Source: JANRKG01 sp033763635
Lineage (GTDB): Bacteria; Cyanobacteriota; Cyanobacteriia; GCF-001939115
Length of the DNA: 47,036 nt
NCBI GenBank assembly: GCA_033763635.1
Contig: JANRKG010000214.1
Coordinates: 1 to 47,036 of the forward strand
Reading direction: 5' to 3'
Shown here in pieces: positions 7,524-15,940 of the stretch. Each line of letters begins with the position of its first letter. Position 1 is the first letter of the stretch. Position numbers and translations under genes: made by a program. Below the pieces are notes generated by a model. That model saw only the letters and a list, made by a program, of their open reading frames with translations. It made no database searches and was not told where the DNA came from.

Positions 7524-10253
7524 ATGACTGCCACTACTCCCACCCTCTCCACTCAATACGATCCCAAAACCACTGAAGCCAAGTGGCAGCAAGCCTGGGA
7601 GGAGAAGGAAGTCTTTAAGGCTGATCCGAGTCGTGAGGGTGATCCCTACTGCATCGTGATTCCCCCACCCAACGTCACGGGGAGTCTCCACATGGGGCAC
7701 GCCTTTGATAATGCCTTGATGGATGTCCTGGTGCGATATCACCGCATGAAGGGCCGCAATACCCTCTGGCTCCCCGGAACGGACCACGCCAGCATCGCCG
7801 TGAGTGCCATTCTCGATCGCGAACTTCGGCAGCAGAAGAAAACCCGCTTTGAGGTGGGTCGGGAAGCTTATCTGAAACGGGCCTGGGAGTGGAAAGAAGC
7901 TTCCAAGGGCACGATCGTGGGGCAGTTGCGACGGTTAGGGGTGTCCGTGGATTGGAGCCGGGAACGGTTCACGATGGATGAAGGGTTGTCCCGTGCAGTG
8001 GTTGAAGCCTTCTCGCGTCTCTATGAGGAAGGACTGATCTACCGGGGGCAATATCTGGTGAACTGGTGCCCCGCCAGCCAGTCAGCGGTATCCGATTTGG
8101 AAGTTGAGAATAAGGACGTTGCGGGGCACCTATGGCACTTTCGCTATCCCTTAACGGATGGGTCCGGGTTTGTGGAAGTGGCAACAACTCGTCCGGAAAC
8201 CATGTTGGGGGATACAGCGGTCGCTGTGAATCCAGAGGACGATCGCTACCAGCACTTGATCGGCAAAACCCTGACCCTGCCGATCATGAACCGGGAGATT
8301 CCCATCATTGCAGACGAGTATGTGGATGCATCCTTTGGAACCGGATGTGTGAAGGTAACTCCTGCCCACGACCCCAACGACTTCGAGATGGGAAAACGTC
8401 ACAATCTGCCTTTCATCAATATCCTGAATAAAGACGGCAGTTTGAACGAGAATGCCGGAGAGTTTCAGGGGCAGGATCGGTTTGTGGCACGGAAGAATGT
8501 CGTCGCTCGGTTGGAAGCAGATGGGTTTCTGGTCCGTACAGAGGACTACAAGCATTCCGTCCCTTACAGCGATCGGGGGAAAGTGCCCATCGAACCGCTC
8601 CTCTCGACCCAATGGTTTGTCAAGATTAAGCCCCTCGCCGATCGCACCCTGGAGTTTCTGGATCAGAAAGGGGAACCTGTTTTTGTGCCTGATCGTTGGA
8701 CGAAGGTATACCGGGATTGGTTGGTGAACCTCCGGGATTGGTGTATCTCCCGTCAGTTGTGGTGGGGACACCAAATCCCTGCCTGGTATGCAGTGAGTGA
8801 AACCGGGGGACAGATTACGGATGACACGCCCTTTGTGGTGGCCCGGAGTGAGGCGGCAGCGCTGGAACAGGCAAAGGCCAAATTTGGGGAGGGGGTGCAA
8901 CTCGAACGCGATCCCGATGTCCTGGATACCTGGTTTTCGTCGGGTCTGTGGCCCTTCTCGACCATGGGATGGCCCGATCAAACGGCTGATCTGGAGCGCT
9001 ACTATCCCACCACAACCCTGGTAACGGGGTTTGACATTATCTTCTTCTGGGTGGCCCGGATGACCTTGATGGCAGGGCATTTCACAGGAAAGATGCCCTT
9101 CAAATACGTCTATATTCACGGGCTGGTGCTGGATGAGAACGGGGAAAAAATGTCGAAGTCGAAAAATAACGGCATCGATCCCCTGCTATTGATTGATCAG
9201 TACGGCACCGATGCCCTCCGCTATACCCTGATCCGGGCTGTGGCAGGGGCAGGGCAGGATATTCGGATGGCCTACAACCGCAAAACCAATGAATCGGAAT
9301 CGGTGGAAGCCTCCCGCAACTTTACAAATAAGTTGTGGAATGCGGCCCGCTTTGTGATGATGAATCTGGAAGACCAGGCTCCCGCCCAGTTGGGAACGCC
9401 TAACCCGGAAGCGTTGGAGTTGAGCGATCGTTGGATTCTCTCCCGCTTCCATCAAGTCACGCGCCAAGTGCATGAATATTTCGATCGCTTTGGGTTAGGG
9501 GAAGCAGCGAAGTCCCTCTATGAATTCACCTGGGGCGATTTCTGTGACTGGTACATCGAGCTAGTCAAGTCTCGTCTGCAAGGGGAAGATGCCGTTTCGC
9601 GACAGTCAGCCCAGCAGACCCTCGCCTATGTGCTGGAAGGGATTCTTACCCTCCTCCATCCCTTCATGCCCCACATCACGGAGGAAATCTGGCATACCCT
9701 CACTCAGGCTTCTGAGGATGAGTTCTTAGCAGTGCGCTCCTATCCTGAACCCGATGAGACGCGCATCAATTCAGACCTGGAGCAACAGTTTGATCTGCTC
9801 ATTGAGGTCATTCGCACCATTCGCAATTTGCGGGCGGCGGCGGATATCAAGCCCAGCGTCAAGGTCCAGGCAATTCTCCAAAGTGCAAGCGATCGAGAAC
9901 GGGAAATCCTCAACAACAGCCAAGCCTACATTCGGGATTTGGCGAAGGTTGAGCAACTCACGATCTCGGAACCCCAGGAAATGCCGGATCAGGATGAGGC
10001 GATCGTTGGGGTTGCCGGAACGGTGCAGGTGTTGGTGCCCCTCATGGGGGTAGTGGATGCTGGGGCGATGAAGGCAAAACTAGAGCGGGAACTGAAGAAA
10101 CTGGAAGCAGAGATCGCTGCCCTCTCTGCCCGTCTCAGTAACGAAGGGTTTGTCAAGCGCGCCCCTGCCCAGGTGGTTCAGGAGACACGGGATGCCCTGG
10201 AGGAGGCAAACAAACAGGCCGAAATCTTGCGAGAACGGCTGAAGCGGTTGTAG
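7524..10253 (+). CDS. valS: Valine--tRNA ligase
   Basis: ValRS charges tRNA-Val with valine in the cytoplasm and edits mischarged threonine. This is a class I synthetase with the HIGH signature as HMGH (in PPNVTGSLHMGHAFD, near residue 57) and the KMSKS loop (GEKMSKSKNNGIDP). An inserted CP1 editing domain (about residues 190-340, with TTRPETMLGDTAVAV) lies between them, followed by an anticodon-binding domain. The C-terminal helical coiled-coil arm (KAKLERELKKLEAEIAALS...) is typical of ValRS. At 909 aa it is full length. The 347 bp before it hold repeats and no gene; no T-box-like leader was noticed. Coincidentally, a tRNA-Val gene lies 1.2 kb downstream. Confidence 0.98.
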   Translation: MTATTPTLSTQYDPKTTEAKWQQAWEEKEVFKADPSREGDPYCIVIPPPNVTGSLHMGHAFDNALMDVLVRYHRMKGRNTLWLPGTDHASIAVSAILDRELRQQKKTRFEVGREAYLKRAWEWKEASKGTIVGQLRRLGVSVDWSRERFTMDEGLSRAVVEAFSRLYEEGLIYRGQYLVNWCPASQSAVSDLEVENKDVAGHLWHFRYPLTDGSGFVEVATTRPETMLGDTAVAVNPEDDRYQHLIGKTLTLPIMNREIPIIADEYVDASFGTGCVKVTPAHDPNDFEMGKRHNLPFINILNKDGSLNENAGEFQGQDRFVARKNVVARLEADGFLVRTEDYKHSVPYSDRGKVPIEPLLSTQWFVKIKPLADRTLEFLDQKGEPVFVPDRWTKVYRDWLVNLRDWCISRQLWWGHQIPAWYAVSETGGQITDDTPFVVARSEAAALEQAKAKFGEGVQLERDPDVLDTWFSSGLWPFSTMGWPDQTADLERYYPTTTLVTGFDIIFFWVARMTLMAGHFTGKMPFKYVYIHGLVLDENGEKMSKSKNNGIDPLLLIDQYGTDALRYTLIRAVAGAGQDIRMAYNRKTNESESVEASRNFTNKLWNAARFVMMNLEDQAPAQLGTPNPEALELSDRWILSRFHQVTRQVHEYFDRFGLGEAAKSLYEFTWGDFCDWYIELVKSRLQGEDAVSRQSAQQTLAYVLEGILTLLHPFMPHITEEIWHTLTQASEDEFLAVRSYPEPDETRINSDLEQQFDLLIEVIRTIRNLRAAADIKPSVKVQAILQSASDREREILNNSQAYIRDLAKVEQLTISEPQEMPDQDEAIVGVAGTVQVLVPLMGVVDAGAMKAKLERELKKLEAEIAALSARLSNEGFVKRAPAQVVQETRDALEEANKQAEILRERLKRL

Positions 10254-10257
10254 GGAA

Positions 10258-10303
10258 AGAAGGCAGAGGGCAGAAGGAGTTCGGGAGTCGAAGAGGGCAG
10301 AAG
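10258..10303. repeat. Purine-rich heptamer repeat, inverted relative to 7434-7469
   Basis: Immediately after the valS stop codon, GAAGGCAGAGGGCAGAAGG and a second AGAGGGCAGAAGGA unit form a purine-rich repeat. Bases 10258-10272 are an exact reverse complement of 7454-7468. The rest of the gap up to 10400 holds no gene. Confidence 0.55.
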
Positions 10304-10400
10304 GAACTGCTTAGAACTTTCACTTTAATCAGCCAACCTGTCCTACTGGGGATCGGAGCAGTCTATCAAACCCTTCCCTTCTACCCTATTACAAAATGCC

Positions 10401-11171
10401 TCAAACACTAGGACGATTCAAATTGACCGTTCCTTTAGGGCACACGGGTTGGTTGCCCTTCAGGGTCGGTCTGCCCAAGAATTGTAATCCGGGTTCTGAA
10501 GCTTCACAGGAAATGGCGATCGTTGTCATGGGTTTGGGCTGACCGGGCTTAACCTTCGCCTTCGCGTCGGGCACCACAAAAACAGCTCCAACATACCCTT
10601 TGAGCTTGTACAGCGCACTTTCATTCCACTCAAATAGCCCAAGGTAAGCCCGTTCGGTTGCGTCGGCTCTGGGGGTGACGAATGTAAAGGCAGCTTTGGG
10701 AGTGACAGAGACGGAATGATTGAAGCTCATCGTGTCGTTTGGGCTCAGCTTCAAGGCATCGAATGACGTGCCCCATTTTCCTTTATCTTGAAAAGACTTT
10801 TGCTGTTGCTGATTCACGATAGACACAAAATGTGCCGCTCCCTGATTTCCCTCAAAGAACCCGCCGCAACTGATGATGCCCCCCAAGCTTTTCAGGGCAT
10901 GGGCACCCAAATTCACCCCTACAAAGAGGATGCTGCCAATCACAGTTCCTCCAATGACCCAGGGGCGTACCTTCCTCCAACCTGATTGCGGCTTAGGTTG
11001 TGGAGGCTCAACGATTACAGGCGCTTCTGCGATTCCTTCCTCTTCTCGCTCCGTTCCCCACTGCACAGTCTCATCTTCTTCAAAGAGTTCTAGCTCTAAA
11101 TCAGGGGGATTCCAGTCTTGGAATGAGTGGGGACTTTCGATCGAGGAGTTGGACCGATTGTGGGTTTGCAT
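10401..11171 (-). CDS. Type IV pilin-like G/H family protein
   Basis: This cyanobacterial protein resembles the pilin-like G/H family of secretion-pilin-related proteins. From the start chosen at 11171 (257 aa) an acidic, Glu/Pro-rich N-terminal region of about 75 residues precedes one transmembrane helix (WVIGGTVIGSILFVGVNLGA). The extracytoplasmic domain has SIVNQQQQKSFQDKGKWGTS, the segment that recalls pilins, and ends with paired cysteines. There is no prepilin peptidase cleavage site at the N-terminus, so it is probably not a fibre subunit. A frame-open extension upstream to 11306 lacks coding character. The role is inferred from family resemblance only. Confidence 0.7.
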   Translation of the reverse strand: MQTHNRSNSSIESPHSFQDWNPPDLELELFEEDETVQWGTEREEEGIAEAPVIVEPPQPKPQSGWRKVRPWVIGGTVIGSILFVGVNLGAHALKSLGGIISCGGFFEGNQGAAHFVSIVNQQQQKSFQDKGKWGTSFDALKLSPNDTMSFNHSVSVTPKAAFTFVTPRADATERAYLGLFEWNESALYKLKGYVGAVFVVPDAKAKVKPGQPKPMTTIAISCEASEPGLQFLGRPTLKGNQPVCPKGTVNLNRPSV

Positions 11172-11420
11172 AGAAAATTCCTTGGGTCTAGAATCCTGGG
11201 GTTGAAAAGTATCAGGGATACTCGTGAAATTACTGCACCCTTCCCGACTCCTACATCCTCTCCGATCGGTTTTCCTAAGGGAAATCTTTGAGAAAAGATT
11301 CACCAAAGATTTAAATCACGCATCCCTCTCATGAATGAAACTTGTAGAAATGTTTCAGAAAAGGCTGAGGTTCATTGAAACTGTACTAAGCCCTTAAAAA
11401 AGTATCGAATATATCAAAAA

Positions 11421-11450
11421 TAAAAAAAGCCACCAGGGGCAGCTCTTTTT
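11421..11450 (-). terminator. Rho-independent terminator downstream of tRNA-Val
   Basis: Arms AGCCACC (11428-11434) and GGCAGCT (11438-11444) pair with two G-T wobbles around a 3-nt loop. They are flanked by A-runs on one side and T-runs on the other, so the structure works in either direction. On the minus strand the stem is followed by seven T residues and lies 30-60 nt after the tRNA gene, which it most likely terminates. Confidence 0.65.
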
Positions 11451-11481
11451 TGAATTAATCTCTTAAATTAATCTTTTGAAT

Positions 11482-11552
11482 GGGCAGTACTGGATTCGAA
11501 CCAGTAACTCTCTGCTTGTAAGGCAGATACTCTACCGTTGAGTTAACCGCCC
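11482..11552 (-). tRNA. tRNA-Val (anticodon UAC)
   Basis: The minus strand folds into a complete cloverleaf. The acceptor stem GGGCGGT pairs with ACTGCCC (one G-T pair) and the D arm has a short 7-nt loop. The anticodon stem TCTGC/GCAGA encloses the loop CTTACAA (anticodon TAC), and the T arm is ACTGG-TTCGAAT-CCAGT. Length is 71 nt and CCA is not encoded. Anticodon UAC reads GUA and related valine codons. A TATAAT box lies about 20 bp upstream and a terminator follows, so it appears to be an independent transcription unit. Confidence 0.95.
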
Positions 11553-11572
11553 GTTTGTTTGGCACATTTTCT

Positions 11573-11578
11573 ATTATA
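11573..11578 (-). promoter_or_regulatory. -10 box of the tRNA-Val promoter
   Basis: The minus strand reads TATAAT, a perfect sigma-70 -10 hexamer, 20 bp before the 5' end of tRNA-Val. No good -35 hexamer (TTGACA) is visible at the expected 16-18 bp spacing. Confidence 0.6.
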
Positions 11579-11655
11579 ACGGGTTTCGTTTAAGATTTGC
11601 ACTTAATTCTTCAAACTCACTGAATCAATTGGGAGGATAGTACAATTGTGGCAAG

Positions 11656-12255
11656 ATGCCTCAAGGTCATGTCCACGATCGCATTACCCTCTGGAGTCTG
11701 CCCCTGATTGCAGGGGGCACCTTTGTGGTGTCCAGGGATGGAAATTTAACTCTCCTGATCTCTGGAGGATTCTTATTTGGGGGCCTCATGTTTGGTCCTG
11801 ACCTGGATATCTACTCGCGCCAGTACAAACGCTGGGGATGGCTCCGCTGGATCTGGCTTCCCTATCAGAGGATGCTACGCCACCGTTCGTTCTGGTCTCA
11901 TGGTCCTTTGGTAGGCACCTTCTTGCGAATCGTGTATCTGGGTTTTTGGTGTGGATTATTCGGGGCGATCGGGTTGTGGATCGCCCACGATTTCACAGAT
12001 ATTGAGCCTGTCAAACAATGGGTAGTTCAGACAGTGCGGCAATCACTCCAAACCCATCCCTTCGAGTATTTCGCCCTTTATCTCGGTTTGGAAGTTGGTG
12101 CAATGAGCCACAGTATGAGCGACTGGAGCCATTCGGCTTACAAACGTTGGAGAGCAGGGGGATGGGCAGGATTGCTCAACCAGCCAAAAACCGCTCGTCG
12201 ATCGGCTTCCCCATCCTTAAAAACCTTAAAAACAAAGCCAGACAAAAACAAGTAG
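11656..12255 (+). CDS. DUF2227 family putative metal-binding membrane protein
   Basis: The 199-aa protein belongs to the DUF2227 group, related to the YdjM/LexA-regulated membrane hydrolase-like proteins. The N-terminal MPQGHVHDRIT, GPDLDIYSRQYKRWG, RHRSFWSHGPLVG and the late EVGAMSHSMSDWSHS segments hold conserved His and Asp residues suited to binding a metal at the membrane face. Hydrophobic helices are at about 15-50 and 90-115. The biochemical role of the family is not established. The C-terminal 30 residues are basic and low-complexity. The gene starts about 100 bp from the divergent tRNA-Val gene. Confidence 0.8.
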   Translation: MPQGHVHDRITLWSLPLIAGGTFVVSRDGNLTLLISGGFLFGGLMFGPDLDIYSRQYKRWGWLRWIWLPYQRMLRHRSFWSHGPLVGTFLRIVYLGFWCGLFGAIGLWIAHDFTDIEPVKQWVVQTVRQSLQTHPFEYFALYLGLEVGAMSHSMSDWSHSAYKRWRAGGWAGLLNQPKTARRSASPSLKTLKTKPDKNK

Positions 12256-12314
12256 AGACGCTCGCAAAGAACGTCTCCAACCCTATAACAGATTAGACAG
12301 GAATCGCCTTTGCG

Positions 12315-12533
12315 CTATTCTTCCTCGTCCTCCTCATCGAAGTCTTCATCCTCTTCATCGAAATCTTCGTCCTCTTCATCAAAGTCTTCATCTTCGTCCT
12401 CTAAATCCTCCTCCTCTTCTTTAACAGAGGCGTAGAAACTAACAGAATTAATCAGGCGCGTCAGAAGATCCGCAGAGCCATTAAGTTGTGTCGCCGAATA
12501 CATTAGTAATGGTTCTTCTAAACAGGATGTCAT
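12315..12533 (-). CDS. Small protein with Asp/Glu-repeat tail
   Basis: I do not recognise this 72-aa protein. Its first 37 residues could form a helical segment (YSATQLNGSADLLTRLINSV). The last 35 residues are almost only D, E and F, with three copies of DFDEEDE encoded by 21-bp imperfect tandem repeats. The gene looks real: AGAGGAG stands 9 nt before the ATG (at 12543-12549 on the plus strand), a stronger ribosome-binding site than most genes here have. Highly acidic tails can bind basic proteins, ribosomes or cations, but nothing nearby shows which. Confidence 0.75.
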   Translation of the reverse strand: MTSCLEEPLLMYSATQLNGSADLLTRLINSVSFYASVKEEEEDLEDEDEDFDEEDEDFDEEDEDFDEEDEEE

Positions 12534-12719
12534 AGGTTAAAACTCCTCTAAGTTTGACAAAGACGATCGCCTCAAAACCCAGAATGAATTGCTTTGAAAT
12601 TGCAACCCTCAGCATACTAGCGGTAGGCTGAATCAACTAGAATAGGTTTTGCTTAAAAAAAGCATTAAGAAATACGAATTAGCAATATCTTAGTTTTTCC
12701 TAACTCCATCCCTGTTGCT

Positions 12720-13568
12720 ATGGCTGATCCTGCAAACTCTGCCCTGAATCCTTCCCTCCCTTCAGACCTGGCTGCGCTGCAAAAGTTAATTGCCGTTGTT
12801 GCCCAACTCCGATCACCCGATGGAGGCTGTCCCTGGGATCTGGCCCAAACGCCCCAAACCCTCACGCCCTATGTGATTGAGGAAGCTTATGAGGTCGTTG
12901 ATGCAATTCAGTCAGGGGATCAGAAGGCGATCGCTGAGGAATTGGGGGATCTCTTGCTGCAAGTAGTCTTACAGGCCCAAATCGCCAGTGAAACTCAGCA
13001 ATTTACCCTGACGCAAGTTGCAGAAGGGATCACGGAAAAGTTGATTCGTCGTCATCCCCATGTATTTAGTGGGCTGGCGGTGGAGGGAGTCGAGGAAGTC
13101 AAAGAAAATTGGGAGCAAATTAAGGCGGCGGAGAAAGGGCAGGAGGCTGGGGACGATCGGTTGAGTCCTAAACTCGATCGGTATGCCCGGACCCTTCCCC
13201 CCCTGACGGGTGCCTTCAAGATCTCCCAAAAAGCGGCAGCGGTTGGGTTTGAGTGGGATGATATTCAGGGAGTTTGGGAGAAATTTCAGGAAGAGTTAGG
13301 GGAGTTACAGGAAGCCTTGGCAGGGGAAGACAAGGCCCATCAACAATCTGAGTTAGGCGATCTCCTATTTACCCTGGTGAACATTGCCCGCTGGTACGAT
13401 TTAGACCCTGCGGCTGCTCTGCATGACACTAACAAGCGCTTCATCAAACGATTTTCCTTAGTGGAATCAGTCGCCGATCGACCGCTCAAGGATTACAACC
13501 TGGAGGAATTAGAAGCCCTCTGGCAACAGGCAAAAGCAACAATCCGGCAAGCGCAGGGAGAGGAATAA
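12720..13568 (+). CDS. mazG: Nucleoside triphosphate pyrophosphohydrolase MazG
   Basis: MazG hydrolyses NTPs and dNTPs to monophosphates and pyrophosphate, cleaning the nucleotide pool. The N-terminal MazG domain shows CPWDLAQTPQTLTPYVIEEAYEVVDAI and EELGDLLLQVVLQAQIA, carrying the EExxE and ExxD magnesium-binding residues. A second MazG-like domain is seen at ALTGEDKAHQQSELGDLLF-type sequence near residues 195-225. The 282-aa length fits the two-domain, E. coli-like form. It converges on the DUF3137 gene with a 9-bp gap. Confidence 0.95.
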   Translation: MADPANSALNPSLPSDLAALQKLIAVVAQLRSPDGGCPWDLAQTPQTLTPYVIEEAYEVVDAIQSGDQKAIAEELGDLLLQVVLQAQIASETQQFTLTQVAEGITEKLIRRHPHVFSGLAVEGVEEVKENWEQIKAAEKGQEAGDDRLSPKLDRYARTLPPLTGAFKISQKAAAVGFEWDDIQGVWEKFQEELGELQEALAGEDKAHQQSELGDLLFTLVNIARWYDLDPAAALHDTNKRFIKRFSLVESVADRPLKDYNLEELEALWQQAKATIRQAQGEE

Positions 13569-13577
13569 AGCGAATCT

Positions 13578-15092
13578 TCACTTGCCCCAAATTCGTCGAT
13601 TCAGGTTCAGATCTTCGACAATTCCTAACATGAACTGCATGCAATCAAAGTATTCTTGAATCGGTGAAAAATGCAGCATGCTGTAGAAAACTTTGGGTTC
13701 AAATAAGTCCTGATCGTAACCGATCGCCAGAAAAATTTGATTGTCCACAAAACCTGCATAAACGGGACGATTCACTTTTTTCTGGAACTCAACCAATCGT
13801 TCCATCAAGCTGGTTGAAAGCACATAGCGAGCTTCGATCTGATCATCGGCAAATACCAAAAATCGCTTATTGAATTCAGGATCTTCTAACTTCACTAACT
13901 CCCCAATTCGTCGGGCACCGAAGGCTTTTGGGATAACAACGGTTACAGTTTTGAAATTTTTATTGAAGTCAGCCTGTAAAAAAAGCCCCTTAAAGACAAG
14001 GCGACGTTCAACTTCTTCATTCACAAATTCAGAGTTGAAATCATCAAAATCAATGCGTTGTCCCTTAATAATACGACTGGGGATATAGTGAAGGGCGCGG
14101 GCCAATCGGACGACTACTTCTACCAAATCTGTCGTATTTGTGTTGTCAAAGAGGCTGAAATAACCGTTGGGCCGGGTAAGTTCTAACCGTCTTTCTTCAA
14201 AATGAAGGCACACTTCTGAGAAGAAAATATCTGTTTCACCCAGACGGCCTTGAATACAATCGTCCTCACGAATGCGATTGGGAACGGGCGAACCCAGAAA
14301 AATTTGACTTCTAATAAAAGCATTTAAAGTTTGTCTGGGATCACCAAAGGTTGAATATTCAAGTAATCCATTGGCATCAATAAAACTGACTAACTTTTTA
14401 ATAACACTTGCTTTAAAGTCCTTACCGTATGTTTTTACGAGTGAACTATAAAACAGCGCCCACGCCCATAAACACCCTAACAAAACCAGAACCAGAATAA
14501 TCAAGTAAAACCCAACAGAGATCTGGTAGATTACCCGCATCGGCGATGAGAAGATAATCCAAAAAAAAACGATGAACCCAACCAGGGTGGCAATTCCTAA
14601 ATGTCTTTGAATGGTTTGCCGCTCTGCCTCAATTCTTTTTAGATCAGGCAATAACTCTTTTTTAAAGAAGCTTTTTAGTTCACTCAAACTCCTCAATTTG
14701 ATCCCTAAGCTGACTGGCTTGGCTTCTGGCTCTGGTGGAGACGGGGATAAGCGTTTGGATGTCTGGGGTTTCAAAGGTTCTGCGACCTCTGGAGCCGTCT
14801 CCTCAGGTTGGGAACCTCGAAGTTTTTGCAGGAATTGAAGTGCCTGTTTTGCCCAGGTTTGAGCAGATGAATTTGGATGGGTGCCCAACCATTCACAAAT
14901 TGCGATCGTCTGTTCAATTTGTCCGAGTTTCTGATAAGCCGTTGCCAACCCGATCATGGCCTGGGAATACTCTGGAGATCCATAATCATCGGTGCTATCC
15001 CGAAAGGTTTCCAGACACTCGATCGCTTCGGGATATCGGGCTTGTTTGAGGGCTGCCAATCCAGATTGAAGTAATTCAGGTTGGGGGGGCAT
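13578..15092 (-). CDS. TPR-containing DUF3137 membrane protein
   Basis: The 504-aa protein begins with two or three TPR-like helices (about residues 5-92), followed by a proline-rich linker to about 128. Two transmembrane helices lie at about 166-184 and 193-216. The C-terminal 280 residues form a DUF3137-like cytoplasmic domain (SEVCLHFEERRLEL, KGLFLQADFNKNFKTVTVV, YAGFVDNQIFLAIGYD, IVEDLNLNRRIWGK). DUF3137 proteins are commonly found beside LemA, and here lemA ends 69 bp upstream on the same strand, so the two probably form an operon and a membrane complex. The TPR addition at the front is the unusual part. The function is unknown. Confidence 0.8.
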   Translation of the reverse strand: MPPQPELLQSGLAALKQARYPEAIECLETFRDSTDDYGSPEYSQAMIGLATAYQKLGQIEQTIAICEWLGTHPNSSAQTWAKQALQFLQKLRGSQPEETAPEVAEPLKPQTSKRLSPSPPEPEAKPVSLGIKLRSLSELKSFFKKELLPDLKRIEAERQTIQRHLGIATLVGFIVFFWIIFSSPMRVIYQISVGFYLIILVLVLLGCLWAWALFYSSLVKTYGKDFKASVIKKLVSFIDANGLLEYSTFGDPRQTLNAFIRSQIFLGSPVPNRIREDDCIQGRLGETDIFFSEVCLHFEERRLELTRPNGYFSLFDNTNTTDLVEVVVRLARALHYIPSRIIKGQRIDFDDFNSEFVNEEVERRLVFKGLFLQADFNKNFKTVTVVIPKAFGARRIGELVKLEDPEFNKRFLVFADDQIEARYVLSTSLMERLVEFQKKVNRPVYAGFVDNQIFLAIGYDQDLFEPKVFYSMLHFSPIQEYFDCMQFMLGIVEDLNLNRRIWGK

Positions 15093-15161
15093 ACAGGTTT
15101 CAAAGAGATAAGCAGGAAGAGGATCGATGGTGAAGCAAGCCGACGATAACCATCAAGCGTT

Positions 15162-15737
15162 TCAAGGGCGATTGAATAAATTCCCAACATCTACATTTTG
15201 GCGTTCCTGTTCGGTTGCTTCAAAGAATGGTTTGGGACGCAGATTCATGGAGGAAGCTAATAGATTCGTCGGGAACATTTCGATCGCATTATTCAAATCC
15301 GTAACGGCTGAATTGTAAAACCGTCGCGCCGCAGAAATTTGTTCTTCTGTTTCATTCAAAGAGGCTTGTAAATCCGCAAAGTTCTGGTTGGCTTTCAATT
15401 CTGGATAAGCTTCGACTGCAATCATAATATTGCCGAGGGAGTGGGAAATTTGATTTTCAAGTTGGACTCGCTCATTTCCCTTCGCTTGAATTGCTTTCGA
15501 TCGCAAGCGGGCAATTTCCGTTAAAGTTTCCTGTTCAAACTGCATGTACTTTTGAACCGTAGCAACTAAGTTGGGAATCAAATCCGATCGTTTTTTCAAC
15601 AAAACATCAATACTGGAAAAAGCTTTTTCGACCTGATTTTTCTTGTCAATCAAGCTGTTGTAAAGGGTCATCCAGATTGCAAAAAGAATCCCACCAATAA
15701 TCGCTAAAGCTAATAGAAAACTTAGAAATGTTTTCAT
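15162..15737 (-). CDS. lemA: LemA family protein
   Basis: LemA proteins have one N-terminal transmembrane helix and a long helical extracytoplasmic or cytoplasmic domain. Here the helix is at about residues 5-25, followed by YNSLIDKKNQVEKAFSSIDVLLKKRSDLIPNLVATVQKY, the LemA signature, and AVEAYPELKANQNFADLQ with the conserved YPELKA. At 191 aa it is full length. The role of LemA is unresolved; links to envelope stress and membrane remodelling are reported for the family. It is followed by a DUF3137 protein, its common neighbour. Confidence 0.93.
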   Translation of the reverse strand: MKTFLSFLLALAIIGGILFAIWMTLYNSLIDKKNQVEKAFSSIDVLLKKRSDLIPNLVATVQKYMQFEQETLTEIARLRSKAIQAKGNERVQLENQISHSLGNIMIAVEAYPELKANQNFADLQASLNETEEQISAARRFYNSAVTDLNNAIEMFPTNLLASSMNLRPKPFFEATEQERQNVDVGNLFNRP

Positions 15738-15940
15738 AGAATTCCCATCAATAGAAGGATATAGGTAGCAAGGAAGCTCCTTGGGAGATGGCTTATTCTG
15801 CCCACCAATTCTTACAGATGCCTCCTGTCAGTTTATAAATCTTAAGAATTTCAAAAGTAAGTAAGAGGGCACCCCCAAGCAGAATTCCCTATTTTGTCCT
15901 GAAAGGGCCAGAGGGTAAGATAGAAGTTCACTAGAAATTA

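Noticed and set aside
8151..9119. 322-aa minus-strand ORF inside valS
   Set aside because: Shadow of the strongly supported valyl-tRNA synthetase gene.
12340..12420. Repeat in the acidic gene as a CRISPR-like array
   Set aside because: The 21-bp units are adjacent without spacers and encode DFDEEDE; it is a coding tandem repeat.
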